Assembly (NCBI GenBank): GCA_019695185.1
Contig: JAIBAN010000003.1
Span: forward strand, 28,501 to 92,500
DNA: 64,000 nt
From: Blastocatellia bacterium
Lineage (GTDB): Bacteria > Acidobacteriota > Blastocatellia > Chloracidobacteriales > Chloracidobacteriaceae
Reading direction: 5' to 3'
Shown: positions 34,341 to 42,846 of the stretch, piece after piece
How the letters are laid out: each line of letters opens with the position of its first letter
Position numbering within the stretch: the stretch's first letter is position 1
Made by a program: the position numbers and the translations under genes
Notes under the pieces: model-generated
Database searches by the model: none
What the model was told of the DNA's origin: nothing
The model's input: the letters and a program-made list of their open reading frames with translations, nothing else

Positions 34341-35834
34341 ATGAACATTCACATTCTCTCGGACATTCAACAGACGGCAGCCGATGTGCTTATCGTCCCG
34401 GTTTTCGAATTTGAGGCCGCCACCAGCGACGGCTTGAAAGCATTTGATGAAGCGGTTTCCGGAGCGCTCTCCGACGTGCTCGGAACGGACGAAATGCACG
34501 GCACGGCAGGCGACCTTGTGTTTTTGCACTCGGCTGGCACATTGGCGGCCAAACGACTGCTGCTGGTCGGGGTTGGTGAAGAATCCGCTTTTTCAACCCG
34601 GCGGATGCGTCAACGGGTCGGGCAAGCCGCCCGCGTGGCCGCCCGGAAAGGCGTGACCTCACTCGCTGTTGCAATGCGGGGCAACCTGCCGGCAGATGCG
34701 GCTGCCTCGGCAATTGTTGAAGGCGTCATGCTGGGATTGTTTGACCCGGCCATCTACCGCAAAAAGGATGAAAATGCCAAACAGGTTGAATCCTTAACCA
34801 TCTGCGTGAACGCCGAAGCAGTTGAGGCGGCGGAACGGGGAGCCAGCCAGGGTCGAATTCTTGCGGAAGGCACGAATTTTTCCCGCACCCTTTCAGTCGA
34901 GCCAAGCAATAAAATCACTCCCACCACGCTGGCTGAAAATGCCCAGCGGATGTGTGAAGCCAACGGACTTTCGATTTCCGTGCTGGGTCCGGAAGAAATG
35001 CGGGCCAAGGGGATGGGGGCGTTGCTGGGCGTCGGCCAGGGAAGTGACGAGCCACCCCGGTTGATTGTCATGCATTACAAACCGGAAAATCCTACTTCGG
35101 ACAAGCGGTTGGCGTTTGTCGGCAAAGGCATCACCTTTGACACGGGCGGCATTTGCATCAAGGGCCGCGAAAACATGTGGGAAATGAAATACGACATGTC
35201 CGGCGGGGCAGCAGTGGTCGGAGCCATGCAGGCCATCAGCCAGTTGAAGCCGGGAGTTGAGGTCTTTGGTGTGGTGGCTGCTGCCGAAAACATGCCTTCC
35301 GGAAAATCCTACAAACCCGGTGATGTGCTGCATTCTTACGACGGGCAAACCATCGAGGTGATTGACACCGATGCCGAAGGCCGCCTGGTGCTGTCGGATG
35401 CCATCGCCTATGCCCGCCAGGACCTGCAAGCAACCCACATTGTTGATTTGGCAACCTTAACCGGCGCGGTGATGATTGCGCTTGGCACCGAACGGGCCGG
35501 ATTGATGGGAACTGACCGTGACCTGATTGCCGCCGTTCAGGCCGCCGGAGACATTGCCGGTGAACGCTATTGGGAACTGCCGCTCGACCCGGACTACCGG
35601 GAACAAATCAAGAGCGACATTGCCGACATCAAAAATCTGGGCGGACGGTTTGCCGGCTCCATTACCGCCGGATATTTTCTGCGCGAATTTGCCCATGACA
35701 CACCGTTTGTTCACCTCGATATTGCCGGGACCGCCTGGCTGGAAGACGAAGCCGCCGAAATGGCCAAAGGCGCGTCCGGGTTTGGCGTTCGAACCATTGC
35801 CCATGTCGCATTGAACATGGCGGCACAGGCTTAG
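34341..35834 (+). CDS. pepA: Leucyl aminopeptidase (M17)
   Basis: A 497-residue cytosolic di-metal aminopeptidase. Metal and active-site residues sit in FVGKGITFDTGGICIKGREN, MKYDMSGGAAVVG and the family signature DTDAEGRLVLSDAIAYA (usually NTDAEGRL; the Asn is Asp here). The N-terminal domain (1-165) is the variable regulatory part. Length is normal. It follows a repeat-rich gap and is followed by a hairpin at 35854-35907. Confidence 0.93.
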   Translation: MNIHILSDIQQTAADVLIVPVFEFEAATSDGLKAFDEAVSGALSDVLGTDEMHGTAGDLVFLHSAGTLAAKRLLLVGVGEESAFSTRRMRQRVGQAARVAARKGVTSLAVAMRGNLPADAAASAIVEGVMLGLFDPAIYRKKDENAKQVESLTICVNAEAVEAAERGASQGRILAEGTNFSRTLSVEPSNKITPTTLAENAQRMCEANGLSISVLGPEEMRAKGMGALLGVGQGSDEPPRLIVMHYKPENPTSDKRLAFVGKGITFDTGGICIKGRENMWEMKYDMSGGAAVVGAMQAISQLKPGVEVFGVVAAAENMPSGKSYKPGDVLHSYDGQTIEVIDTDAEGRLVLSDAIAYARQDLQATHIVDLATLTGAVMIALGTERAGLMGTDRDLIAAVQAAGDIAGERYWELPLDPDYREQIKSDIADIKNLGGRFAGSITAGYFLREFAHDTPFVHLDIAGTAWLEDEAAEMAKGASGFGVRTIAHVALNMAAQA

Positions 35835-35853
35835 AACTGAGGACTGGGGACTG

Positions 35854-35907
35854 AGGGCCGCAGGACGAGATTGTTTGGACAAAACATATCGGTTTCCGTG
35901 CGGCCCT
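35854..35907 (+). terminator. Possible terminator after pepA
   Basis: AGGGCCGCA (35854-35862) pairs with TGCGGCCCT (35899-35907) around a 36-base loop, followed by TGGTCTTTT. It sits between pepA and the next gene in the same direction. The long loop makes it less certain. Confidence 0.45.
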
Positions 35908-35934
35908 TGGTCTTTTACACGGTAAGGATTTGTT

Positions 35935-38283
35935 ATGTCTCTGTTTCGTGTTTTTTTGCTTGTCCTGCTGGTGGCAGGAACCAGCGTGCTGGCTCAGGCC
36001 CAGGATTTTGAAATCAACCGCTACGATGTGACGGCAGCACTCCATCAGGCAACCAACACCGCCGACCTGAATGTAACGCTCGACCTGACCAATCAATCGT
36101 CACAAAATCTGCCGGCCCGAACCCTGACCCTCCGGATTAACAAAAATGCGAAAGTCTCCGCTGCCACACTTAACGGAACCACCATCGCTTTCAAACAGGA
36201 GGATGACCCCCGCATTTCCACTTTAAGCGTTGTGACAATCACCTTGGCCACTCCCGTCGCTGCCGGAGCCAAGTTGGAAGCCAAACTGCAATATTCTCTT
36301 GCCGTTAAAGAAAGCAATCAATACACCGCCATCACTCCGGGCGACACGCTGATTTTCCCGGAAAGTTTTTGGGTTCCGGCAGTTCATACGCCGCTGCAAC
36401 CACATGGTGCTGACACAGCTCCTTATACCCTCAATGTAACCAGCGACGAAGGCGACATCATTTCCGATGGAACCCGGAAAGCAACCGGCAACACCATCAC
36501 TTTTGACAGTCCGCTGGCCGGCCAACCCTGGCTGCTGGTGTGCCCGCTGGCCAAAGCCGCCACACGCACGGTCACGGTCAGCGGGGCGACCGCCACCCTT
36601 TCGGTTGCCACGCAACCCGGTGTCCCCGGAGCCGAAGCGCAAACCCAGCGACTGTTGGACGAAATGGAAAAAATCGTGGGGTTCTACGGGCAAACCTTCG
36701 GTTATCTGCCAGCCAGCCAGTTTTCCGTGGTTTCCACCCCGCGCAATGTCAACTATGTTGCGCCCACCACGCTGGTCATTGCCGAATCAGCCTTCCGGCG
36801 GGAGGCAATTGATGCGGAAACAATGGAATTTCTGGTTCGGGGAACGGCACGGGCCTGGCTGGGAGGCAAATTCCGCCTGCGGGGCAACGGATTGGGAATT
36901 TTGCAGGATGCCCTGCCCAGCTATTTGACCGCGCTCTATCTGGAATCTCGGTTTGGAGCCGATGCCGCGCGCCAGTTCTGGAGCCGCCGCGTCCGGGCCT
37001 ATGCCCCGCTCGCGTTGGGTCGGAACGATGCCATGCTCATCAATCAACGGGTTCTGGACCCGGATTATTTCACCAGCACCTTGAACAAAGGAGCCCTTAC
37101 TTTCCGCTTGCTGGAACGGCAAATGGGGCGTCCGGCTCTGCTTGAAATCATCAAAAAACTGCTTGCCGGAACTGGTCCGGAACTGACCACCACCATGTTT
37201 CGGAGCCTCCTCACGAGCACCGACCAGAAAGCCGATGGCCCGGTGGCCCGGCTGCTCAAACAATGGTGGGATGAAATCAACGAGCCGGATTTCATCATTG
37301 GTCTGCCGCAGAAGAAGGAAGGTGGTGGCTGGGTCTGCGCCCTGCGGAATTTTGGCACCGGAGATGCCATCGTGCCGGTTTTGGCCTTTACCGATAAGGG
37401 TGAAAAACTGACCGCAGAGGCAACCGTGCCGTCACGGGGATTCAGTACGGTTGAATTCAAAACCGAGGCAACCCTGGTGCGGGTTGAAGTGGACCCCGAC
37501 AAGCTCTATCCGCAAACCCGATACGACTTTGACAAAAGCTCCACCCAATTTGACAACGACTCCCGTCCGCCCCGGTCGTTCCCGTTCACCCTCTTTCGGG
37601 AAGCAAACACGCTGTTTGAGCAAAAGGACTTTGCCGGAGTCGAAACCAAACTGAAAGATGCCTTGGAGCAGGACCCTGATTATGCCTCCAGCCGCATCTT
37701 GCTGGCCCGTGCGTTGGCGGCCCAGGGTAAAACTGATGCCGCCCAGGCGGAAATGCAAAAAGCCATGAAGGTTATCCCGCCGCCAGTGTATGTGTTGGGC
37801 TGGAGCGCCATTGTTCAGGCCGACCTGGCCATGGCCAAAAAAGATGCCAAAGCGGCGGTGGCAGCGTATCGGCGGGCAGGACTCATCGACGCCGAAATCG
37901 CCTGCAATCTGGCTGCCCGCAAAGGATTGCAGGAAAGCGAAGCCGCCGCACAGCAATCCAGTCAGCCGGACGAAACCATCAAAAGCTTTATTGCCCAGCT
38001 TGACAAAGCCATTAAAACCGGAACGACTGCCGCCCTTGAACCACTGGTCCTCAAAGCCGACCTGCCTCAGTTTGTGAAAGGCATCGTCGTTTCCAAGCCC
38101 GACAACTGGACCACCCAAATTGTGCGGTCCGACGTACTCGACAGCCAGCAGGTCGCCGTTGATGTCAAAATGGATGTCATCACGGCTGACAAAAAGGAGC
38201 AGAAAGGTACAGCCGTTTTTGTCCTGCGCAAGGTGGGCGCAAGCTGGACGCTGGCCCGAATTGACTTGTTTACGGTTCAATAA
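35935..38283 (+). CDS. Exported M1-peptidase-like protein lacking the zinc site, with TPR-like C part
   Basis: A 782-residue protein with a signal peptide (VFLLVLLVAGTSVLAQAQ). Residues 20-190 resemble the beta-sandwich of M1 aminopeptidases and residues about 220-450 the catalytic domain. Where an M1 enzyme has HELAHQWWG and a downstream NEGFATY, this protein reads VRGTARAWLGG (about 299-309) and LQDALPSYL (about 324-332), so the zinc ligands are absent and it should not hydrolyse peptides. Residues about 555-680 look like TPR repeats (REANTLFEQKDFAGVETKL, ALAAQGKTDAAQAEMQKAM). An intact M1 peptidase lies at 43800-45734. The role is unknown, perhaps binding or scaffolding. Confidence 0.72.
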   Translation: MSLFRVFLLVLLVAGTSVLAQAQDFEINRYDVTAALHQATNTADLNVTLDLTNQSSQNLPARTLTLRINKNAKVSAATLNGTTIAFKQEDDPRISTLSVVTITLATPVAAGAKLEAKLQYSLAVKESNQYTAITPGDTLIFPESFWVPAVHTPLQPHGADTAPYTLNVTSDEGDIISDGTRKATGNTITFDSPLAGQPWLLVCPLAKAATRTVTVSGATATLSVATQPGVPGAEAQTQRLLDEMEKIVGFYGQTFGYLPASQFSVVSTPRNVNYVAPTTLVIAESAFRREAIDAETMEFLVRGTARAWLGGKFRLRGNGLGILQDALPSYLTALYLESRFGADAARQFWSRRVRAYAPLALGRNDAMLINQRVLDPDYFTSTLNKGALTFRLLERQMGRPALLEIIKKLLAGTGPELTTTMFRSLLTSTDQKADGPVARLLKQWWDEINEPDFIIGLPQKKEGGGWVCALRNFGTGDAIVPVLAFTDKGEKLTAEATVPSRGFSTVEFKTEATLVRVEVDPDKLYPQTRYDFDKSSTQFDNDSRPPRSFPFTLFREANTLFEQKDFAGVETKLKDALEQDPDYASSRILLARALAAQGKTDAAQAEMQKAMKVIPPPVYVLGWSAIVQADLAMAKKDAKAAVAAYRRAGLIDAEIACNLAARKGLQESEAAAQQSSQPDETIKSFIAQLDKAIKTGTTAALEPLVLKADLPQFVKGIVVSKPDNWTTQIVRSDVLDSQQVAVDVKMDVITADKKEQKGTAVFVLRKVGASWTLARIDLFTVQ

Positions 38284-38311
38284 ATCTGGAGCAACTGAGC
38301 GGGAAAAACGA

Positions 38312-38338
38312 AAGGGCCGGGAATCATTCCCGGCCCTT
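38312..38338. terminator. Bidirectional rho-independent terminator
   Basis: AAGGGCCGGGAAT and ATTCCCGGCCCTT are exact complements around one base. On the minus strand TTTCGTTTTT follows; on the plus strand GTCCTTTTC. It lies between convergent genes. Confidence 0.85.
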
Positions 38339-38345
38339 GTCCTTT

Positions 38346-38858
38346 TCAGGGGATGGGAAAAATCATGCAGGTACTGGTCGAATGGGCATACAACTTTCCA
38401 GTTGCATCCACCAGCGAGGCTTCTGCCAGTGCCACCCGGTTTCCCAGATTCAGAATGGTCCCGGTACAGGAAAGTTTCCCTGTTTCCGGAGTAATCGGGC
38501 GAATGAAATTGACCTTGAGTTCAATGGTTGTCAGTCCGGTTCCCGCCGGCAATTGGGCATGAATCGTGCAGGCCATGGCCGAATCAAGGACCGTGGTCAA
38601 AATCCCCCCATGCACCACACCGGCTGGGTTGCAGTGGTATTCCGCCGGTGAAAAGGTAAAGGTAATCCGGTGGTCCGGTTCGATATGCGCAATATCCATG
38701 CCAACCAGTTGGAGGGCCGGCGGAGGCGGGAGCTTTCCGGCTTCCACAGCCCGAAAATACTCAATGCCGCTTAATTCTTTCATTGCGGCGGCATTGATTT
38801 TGGGGTCGCTCCAGGTATGTGTGCGGAACCGGTTGTGCTCTAAAACGGATGGCTGCAT
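38346..38858 (-). CDS. PaaI-type hotdog thioesterase
   Basis: A 170-residue protein with a hotdog domain in residues about 45-165. The signature HCNPAGVVHGGILTTVLDSA holds the conserved HGG and the acidic residue of the PaaI active site; LTTIELKVNFIRPI is the usual next strand. The ATG at 38858 has GGAG four bases upstream; a GTG at 38870 overlaps that site and is less likely. The acyl-CoA substrate is not known. Confidence 0.87.
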   Translation of the reverse strand: MQPSVLEHNRFRTHTWSDPKINAAAMKELSGIEYFRAVEAGKLPPPPALQLVGMDIAHIEPDHRITFTFSPAEYHCNPAGVVHGGILTTVLDSAMACTIHAQLPAGTGLTTIELKVNFIRPITPETGKLSCTGTILNLGNRVALAEASLVDATGKLYAHSTSTCMIFPIP

Positions 38859-38887
38859 GTCTCCAAGCACCTTTCTTTCTCAGGGAA

Positions 38888-39616
38888 TCAACGGGACAAT
38901 GATTCCGCCAAAGCACGTAGCAAGCTGGCACCGTCTCCCTGCCAGGCGCTGCCATGCATACAGGCCAGCGTTTCCGGTCCCGCCAAAGCAAATTTTTCCA
39001 GCATCGGCGTGGTGTTCCGGCTCTGGGAAAAGTAATCCAGCCGTTTGCGAAATGCCTCGCTGGGACCCAGGATATCGGCGGTGGTCAGGGCCGGACTCTC
39101 AGCCCCGCCCTGGGTAAACAGGTCCCCGCAGAACAGGGTGCGGGTGGATTCCTCCATCAGATACCCGCTTTCCCATCCGTGCGGCAGATGCGGCGCGTCA
39201 AACCAGCGCACCTGATGGGTTCCCAAGGACAGAATTTCCCCATCCGCCAGAGCACGGGGCGAACGGTCGGCCAAATCATTGATTGAAGTCAGTGCCGCGA
39301 TACGGCTGCACAGGGGAACTGCCTGAGGAGCCACGGCCAGCCATTCATTGAGGGAACCGCATTCATCCGCTTCAACATGCGCGAAGGAAATATAGCGCAC
39401 CTGCTCCACGGGTATCACACGGGCTACGGCTTCGCGCACCAGGGAAAACATTTTGCGGGGACCGGTATGAAACAGCAGTGGTTCTTCATCCACAATCAGA
39501 TACTGATTAAATGAAAATCCACCGCCGCCCGGCAGCGCAACCGGAGTGTTGATGCGATAGAGACCGGCGGCCACTTCCGCAATATTAGTTCCTGATTGTG
39601 TGTTGGTGATGACCAT
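38888..39616 (-). CDS. Metallo-beta-lactamase-fold protein, ODP (flavodiiron-like) type
   Basis: A 242-residue MBL-fold protein. The motif AHVEADECGSLNEW matches the H-x-E-x-D iron-binding motif of the oxygen-binding diiron (ODP) subgroup rather than the HxHxDH of hydrolases. Other ligands may be His in FDAPHLPHGWESG, Asp in LFCGDLFTQGG and His in LACMHGSAW. There is no flavodoxin domain, so it would need a separate electron donor. It may reduce O2 or NO or sense oxygen. The ATG at 39616 has GAGGGA upstream. Confidence 0.78.
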   Translation of the reverse strand: MVITNTQSGTNIAEVAAGLYRINTPVALPGGGGFSFNQYLIVDEEPLLFHTGPRKMFSLVREAVARVIPVEQVRYISFAHVEADECGSLNEWLAVAPQAVPLCSRIAALTSINDLADRSPRALADGEILSLGTHQVRWFDAPHLPHGWESGYLMEESTRTLFCGDLFTQGGAESPALTTADILGPSEAFRKRLDYFSQSRNTTPMLEKFALAGPETLACMHGSAWQGDGASLLRALAESLSR

Positions 39617-39718
39617 AGGCTCCCTCAATTCATTGAATCACTGTACCCAACCGGCAAACCCGGTGCCGATACCCTTCCGGCAAAAGATGGTATCAGCACC
39701 TTGGTTGCAAAGGGCCGG

Positions 39719-40162
39719 TTATGACGGTCCGGCACCGGCGGCTTTAGTCCAACGTTGCAGGAAACCTCTCATTTTGACAAGCCGTTCCTCCACGTTCGGC
39801 ACTTTCCGGACCAACCGTTCGAGATGGCCCAGATATTCGGGCTCGGCAAACATTTCGCGCAATTCGGCCAGGAAAGGTTCGATTTTGGCAAAGACCACGA
39901 CATGCTCGGTGTTGGCTTCCAGAAACAGTTTCTCGTCAATTCCCCCATTGTTGACCAGCGAAGCCGCCATGTCCCAATAGGAAACCACCATCCGGAACCG
40001 GGCGCTGGGGCCTTCTCCGCTCAACATCATGGCAGCAATTTCCTGCGCACTGCCGGGATTGAATTCGCCCAGGTACCAAGCCCGTGCCGCCCGCAGTTCA
40101 TCATCGCGGCGGAGTTCATAAAGTTTCAAAATCGCCAGTACATCTTGCTGTTTCCCGCTCAT
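39719..40162 (-). CDS. Hypothetical protein, 147 aa, all-helical
   Basis: A soluble, predicted all-helical protein: AILKLYELRRDDELRAARAW, LGEFNPGSAQEIAAMM, VVSYWDMAASLVNNGG, then EPFLAELREMFAEPEYLGHL. I do not recognise a family with confidence. The ATG at 40162 is preceded by AAAGGA. It lies between the ODP protein and a flavin-oxidase-like gene on the same strand. Confidence 0.6.
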   Translation of the reverse strand: MSGKQQDVLAILKLYELRRDDELRAARAWYLGEFNPGSAQEIAAMMLSGEGPSARFRMVVSYWDMAASLVNNGGIDEKLFLEANTEHVVVFAKIEPFLAELREMFAEPEYLGHLERLVRKVPNVEERLVKMRGFLQRWTKAAGAGPS

Positions 40163-40186
40163 TTGTATTGTTCCTTTCAGTTCAAG

Positions 40187-40693
40187 TCAGGTTTCATCAA
40201 AGGTTGACCAGCCATCACTGGTCAGGGCTCCCATCGAAACCGGTTTGACCGTGTCAAACGTGATTTCGCGGACGTAATCCAAGCGCCCCCACAACAGTTC
40301 ATACCCTTTGAGCCATTTCGCCATCCGGACCCGGCGCTGCCAGCGGGCTTTTTCGGCCTCGGTGGCGAGTCGCCGCTCCCCTACGGTTCCCAGCAGCCGG
40401 ACTGCCGGTGGCGCGGCAAACTTCCCCCGCCACAATGCGGTCAGCCACAACCAGCGGCTGGAATTAACCGCCATGACGCAAACCCGTTTCCGGGTTTTGA
40501 AGTTGTGCGGCATGTGGGTGGTAAATATTTCAAAGTAGAGCCCTTTGCCGGGCTCGGTCAGAATCAGGGAACCAATGGGAGTAATGTGAGGGGTTCCGTC
40601 ATCAGTGACGGAAGCAATTGAAAAATGCAGTGAGGACTGGAAAGCCTCCCGGAAGAGGCGTTGCAATTGCGGCCACCTTGCTTCAAGGTCCAT
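40187..40693 (-). CDS. Pyridoxamine 5'-phosphate oxidase-like flavin-binding protein
   Basis: A 168-residue split-barrel protein: LHFSIASVTDDGTPHITPIGS and GLYFEIFTTHMPHNFKTRKR, cut here for length, are typical of PNPOx-like proteins that bind FMN, F420 or heme. The real cofactor and substrate are not known. The ATG at 40693 with GGAGGA upstream is preferred; a frame extending to 40747 would translate the word repeat just upstream. Confidence 0.75.
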   Translation of the reverse strand: MDLEARWPQLQRLFREAFQSSLHFSIASVTDDGTPHITPIGSLILTEPGKGLYFEIFTTHMPHNFKTRKRVCVMAVNSSRWLWLTALWRGKFAAPPAVRLLGTVGERRLATEAEKARWQRRVRMAKWLKGYELLWGRLDYVREITFDTVKPVSMGALTSDGWSTFDET

Positions 40694-40701
40694 GCGTCCT
40701 C

Positions 40702-40813
40702 CAATTGCCATTTTCCCATTTGCGATTTGCGATTTCCCATTTGCCATTTGATAAAGACATTAGCTGCGGTTCACTCTGAAAAATGGCAAATCGCAAATGG
40801 GCAATGGCAAATG
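40702..40813. repeat. Inverted word repeat (ATTTGCGATTTGCC / GGCAAATCGCAAAT)
   Basis: Words CCATTTGCGATTTGCGATTT and CCATTTGCCATTTG at 40714-40750 face AATGGCAAATCGCAAATGGG and CAATGGCAAATG at 40780-40813. The spacer is about 30 bases. It separates two minus-strand genes and may act as a terminator or processing site. Confidence 0.85.
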
Positions 40814-40816
40814 AAT

Positions 40817-41515
40817 TTATTTTGCAATGGTTGCCAGTCCGCCCCAGCGGAATTCACGTTCGAACAAATCCTGTTCCAGGGCACATTCCGAACAGAAATG
40901 TCCGGTTTCGCTGGGGTCGTGAATCTCATTGTCGCAATGTGGCGTGGAGCAAAGGGCCAAGCGAAACCCACCCGGCCCTTTTCCTGCTGAAGCCGGAATC
41001 AAAAATCCTTCTGCATCCTGCCACAACTGGACAGCCAGCGGAATTTCCGGTGAATTCAGACCCACCCCCATGGCCTGCATGACTTCATAGGGCGGAACGT
41101 TTCCCTGGCGTGGATGACGAAAAAGGGTTTTGACAATGCCCAAGGCGGCGGTCTTCCCGTTTCGTTCAAACCGTTGTTCCAGAAAAATCCATTTTTCATC
41201 CCAGCAGAGGACTTTGGTCTTGAGCTGGTAGGTTTCAAAAGGATTGAGTGAACGCTTGTATTGAGTCAGCACCGAACCGACCAAAGGCCGCCAGCCTTGT
41301 TGTCGGACGACCCGCCCCAAGCCGGTGCGGACAATCAAATCAATCCGTCCCAGGTCCATGAGGGTCAAATACCGCCCGTTGTTCATATGGGCGTTGATGT
41401 CGAGGTCGTTGGGGAGGACCCGAAACGTAACAGCGGATTCTCCGAGCGGGTCAAGTTTTTCCCGGCTCAGGAGCGCTGTTGTCACCACCAGCAGCATGCG
41501 CAGAAAGAGATTCAT
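40817..41515 (-). CDS. Acyl-CoA thioesterase-like protein (hotdog) with C-terminal Cys cluster
   Basis: A 232-residue protein with a hydrophobic N-terminal segment (MNLFLRMLLVVTTALLS) and a hotdog domain of the THEM6/4HBT type: FRVLPNDLDINAHMNNGRYL holds the Asp and Asn-His-type loop, followed by YKRSLNPFETYQLKTKVLCW. The last 45 residues carry four to five cysteines (ALCSTPHCDNEIHDP, GHFCSECALEQD) that could form a zinc ribbon, which is unusual for this family. It is separated by the 26-bp palindrome cluster from the gene upstream. Confidence 0.75.
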   Translation of the reverse strand: MNLFLRMLLVVTTALLSREKLDPLGESAVTFRVLPNDLDINAHMNNGRYLTLMDLGRIDLIVRTGLGRVVRQQGWRPLVGSVLTQYKRSLNPFETYQLKTKVLCWDEKWIFLEQRFERNGKTAALGIVKTLFRHPRQGNVPPYEVMQAMGVGLNSPEIPLAVQLWQDAEGFLIPASAGKGPGGFRLALCSTPHCDNEIHDPSETGHFCSECALEQDLFEREFRWGGLATIAK

Positions 41516-41530
41516 GACAGCAACCTCCCA

Positions 41531-41694
41531 GTTCTGAGTTCCGCCTTCAGGCGGCGGTTTGGCGTTCCACGTTTACGCGGCTTCTTTCAGGGAAAAACCG
41601 GGAAAAAGTCACTGCGTCGCGTACATGCAGCATCCCAAACCGCCGCCTGAAGGCGGAACTCCAAACCGCCGCCTGAAGGCGGAATTCAGAACTT
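41531..41694. repeat. Second locus of the 26-bp palindromic repeat, in inverted arrangement
   Basis: One unit in reverse (palindrome at 41541-41554) and two forward units (palindromes at 41643-41656 and 41669-41682, again 26 bp apart). Their inner edges GGCGGTTTGG and CCAAACCGCC are also complementary. Together they enclose 88 bases and look like a small MITE- or REP-type element. Confidence 0.85.
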
Positions 41695-42042
41695 TTATTC
41701 AAACCGCAACCCTTTGGCCAAACCTTTGAAATTGACCCGGACAATCCGGCGGGTGCCGTCCTGGTTGGTAAATTCCAGCGTGTCGCCTTCCGCCGGGTTT
41801 TTCAGGCTTTCCAAATGGTAATCGGCTTTGGCAATTTCTTTCCGGCCATCCAGAATGACAAGCTTGCCTTCCTGGCTTTCATCAAATTCAGCCACATAGG
41901 TTCCCGGCACCAGACTCTGACCTTGCAGCACACAGGGACGGGGAACCACAATCACCCGTTTTTCCTTGCGGGCCAGGGCTGGGACCCACAAACCGGCGAC
42001 GATGACCAGCAGAATTGCAAAATGTTTGATGAATTTCGACAT
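41695..42042 (-). CDS. Small exported protein of unknown function
   Basis: A 115-residue protein with a signal peptide (FAILLVIVAGLWVPALA). The mature part is a small beta-rich domain: VLQGQSLVPGTYVAEFDES, GKLVILDGRKEIAKADYHL and TLEFTNQDGTRRIVRVNFKG. Similar short proteins with a PAGTY-like turn occur in Acidobacteriota, function unknown. A TetR-type operator at 42152-42163 lies about 110 bases upstream, suggesting control by the neighbouring regulator. Confidence 0.6.
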   Translation of the reverse strand: MSKFIKHFAILLVIVAGLWVPALARKEKRVIVVPRPCVLQGQSLVPGTYVAEFDESQEGKLVILDGRKEIAKADYHLESLKNPAEGDTLEFTNQDGTRRIVRVNFKGLAKGLRFE

Positions 42043-42151
42043 AACTGTGCTCCTTCCATAATGAACATGAACTCACGTTCACGTCAATTCAATTTTTCAC
42101 CAGATGATCGCCTTCCCGGTCAATCATATTGTTTCTTGCGTCTTTAATCAA

Positions 42152-42163
42152 CCGAACGTTCGT
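42152..42163. promoter_or_regulatory. Palindromic operator CCGAACGTTCGT
   Basis: Same 12-bp palindrome, in reverse complement, as at 42817-42828 before the TetR gene. It lies between the TetR gene and the small exported protein gene downstream. A partial copy, GAACGTTTGG, is at about 42185. Confidence 0.75.
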
Positions 42164-42203
42164 GCTATTTTTTAATCAAAAAAATGAACGTTTGGATTGA
42201 TTC

Positions 42204-42797
42204 CTACCGTTTTCGAGATCGTTCCACCAATTGTTCAAACATGGTTCGGGATTGCTCTTCTGCTTTGGGGTCGTTGAGCAGTTTTTTATAGTAATGATGA
42301 CTCAGAAAAATTGACTGAAACTCGCGGGCAAACAGCTCATAGTCCAAATCAGAGCGGAAATGCCCTTCGTCGCTGGCGATTTTCGCCGCCATCGCAATTG
42401 TGCCAAGCCAGTCTTTCTGGGCCCCGACCAAGTAGTCACGTACTTGCCCCGGCTGGTCATCAAATTCCGTCGCGGCTGTTACAAAAAGGCAGCCGCCCGG
42501 TAAAAAATCCGCGCCAGTCCAGGCTAAAACGTTTTCAAAGAGCGAGCGAACGCGGGGTTCGCCTCGTGGTTTTCTGAGCGCCGGAGCCACCACCATTTCC
42601 ACATAGCGCTCCGTCGCCACCTGCAACACCTGTAATTGCAGATTTTCTTTGGAACTGAAATGGGCAAAGAGTCCGCTTTTGGAAAGCCCCACGTTTTTGG
42701 CCAGTTCCCCAATGCTCAAACCACCGAGGCCCAGTGTGCTGGCCATCGCCAGCGCCTGTTTCAAAATAATACTGCGGGTGTCTTCGCCTTTGGTCAT
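42204..42797 (-). CDS. TetR-family transcriptional regulator
   Basis: A 197-residue repressor. The N-terminal DNA-binding domain has a helix-turn-helix in LSIGELAKNVGLSKSGLFAH followed by FSSKENLQLQVL, as in TetR proteins. The ligand domain (60-197) contains GGCLFVTAATEFDDQPG, close to the TetR_C subgroup whose members often control fatty-acid or efflux genes. The start at 42797 is 20 bases downstream of an ACGAACGTTCGG palindrome, and a second copy precedes the next gene, so it probably represses itself and the downstream small exported protein gene. Confidence 0.92.
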   Translation of the reverse strand: MTKGEDTRSIILKQALAMASTLGLGGLSIGELAKNVGLSKSGLFAHFSSKENLQLQVLQVATERYVEMVVAPALRKPRGEPRVRSLFENVLAWTGADFLPGGCLFVTAATEFDDQPGQVRDYLVGAQKDWLGTIAMAAKIASDEGHFRSDLDYELFAREFQSIFLSHHYYKKLLNDPKAEEQSRTMFEQLVERSRKR

Positions 42798-42816
42798 ACA
42801 GTGACAATAAAATAGT

Positions 42817-42828
42817 ACGAACGTTCGG
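42817..42828. promoter_or_regulatory. Palindromic operator ACGAACGTTCGG
   Basis: Lies 20 bases before the TetR start codon and next to the AATAAAATAGTACG stretch that could be the promoter. The identical palindrome recurs at 42152-42163 in reverse complement. Confidence 0.8.
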
Positions 42829-42846
42829 TTTTGTCAATCATTATTT

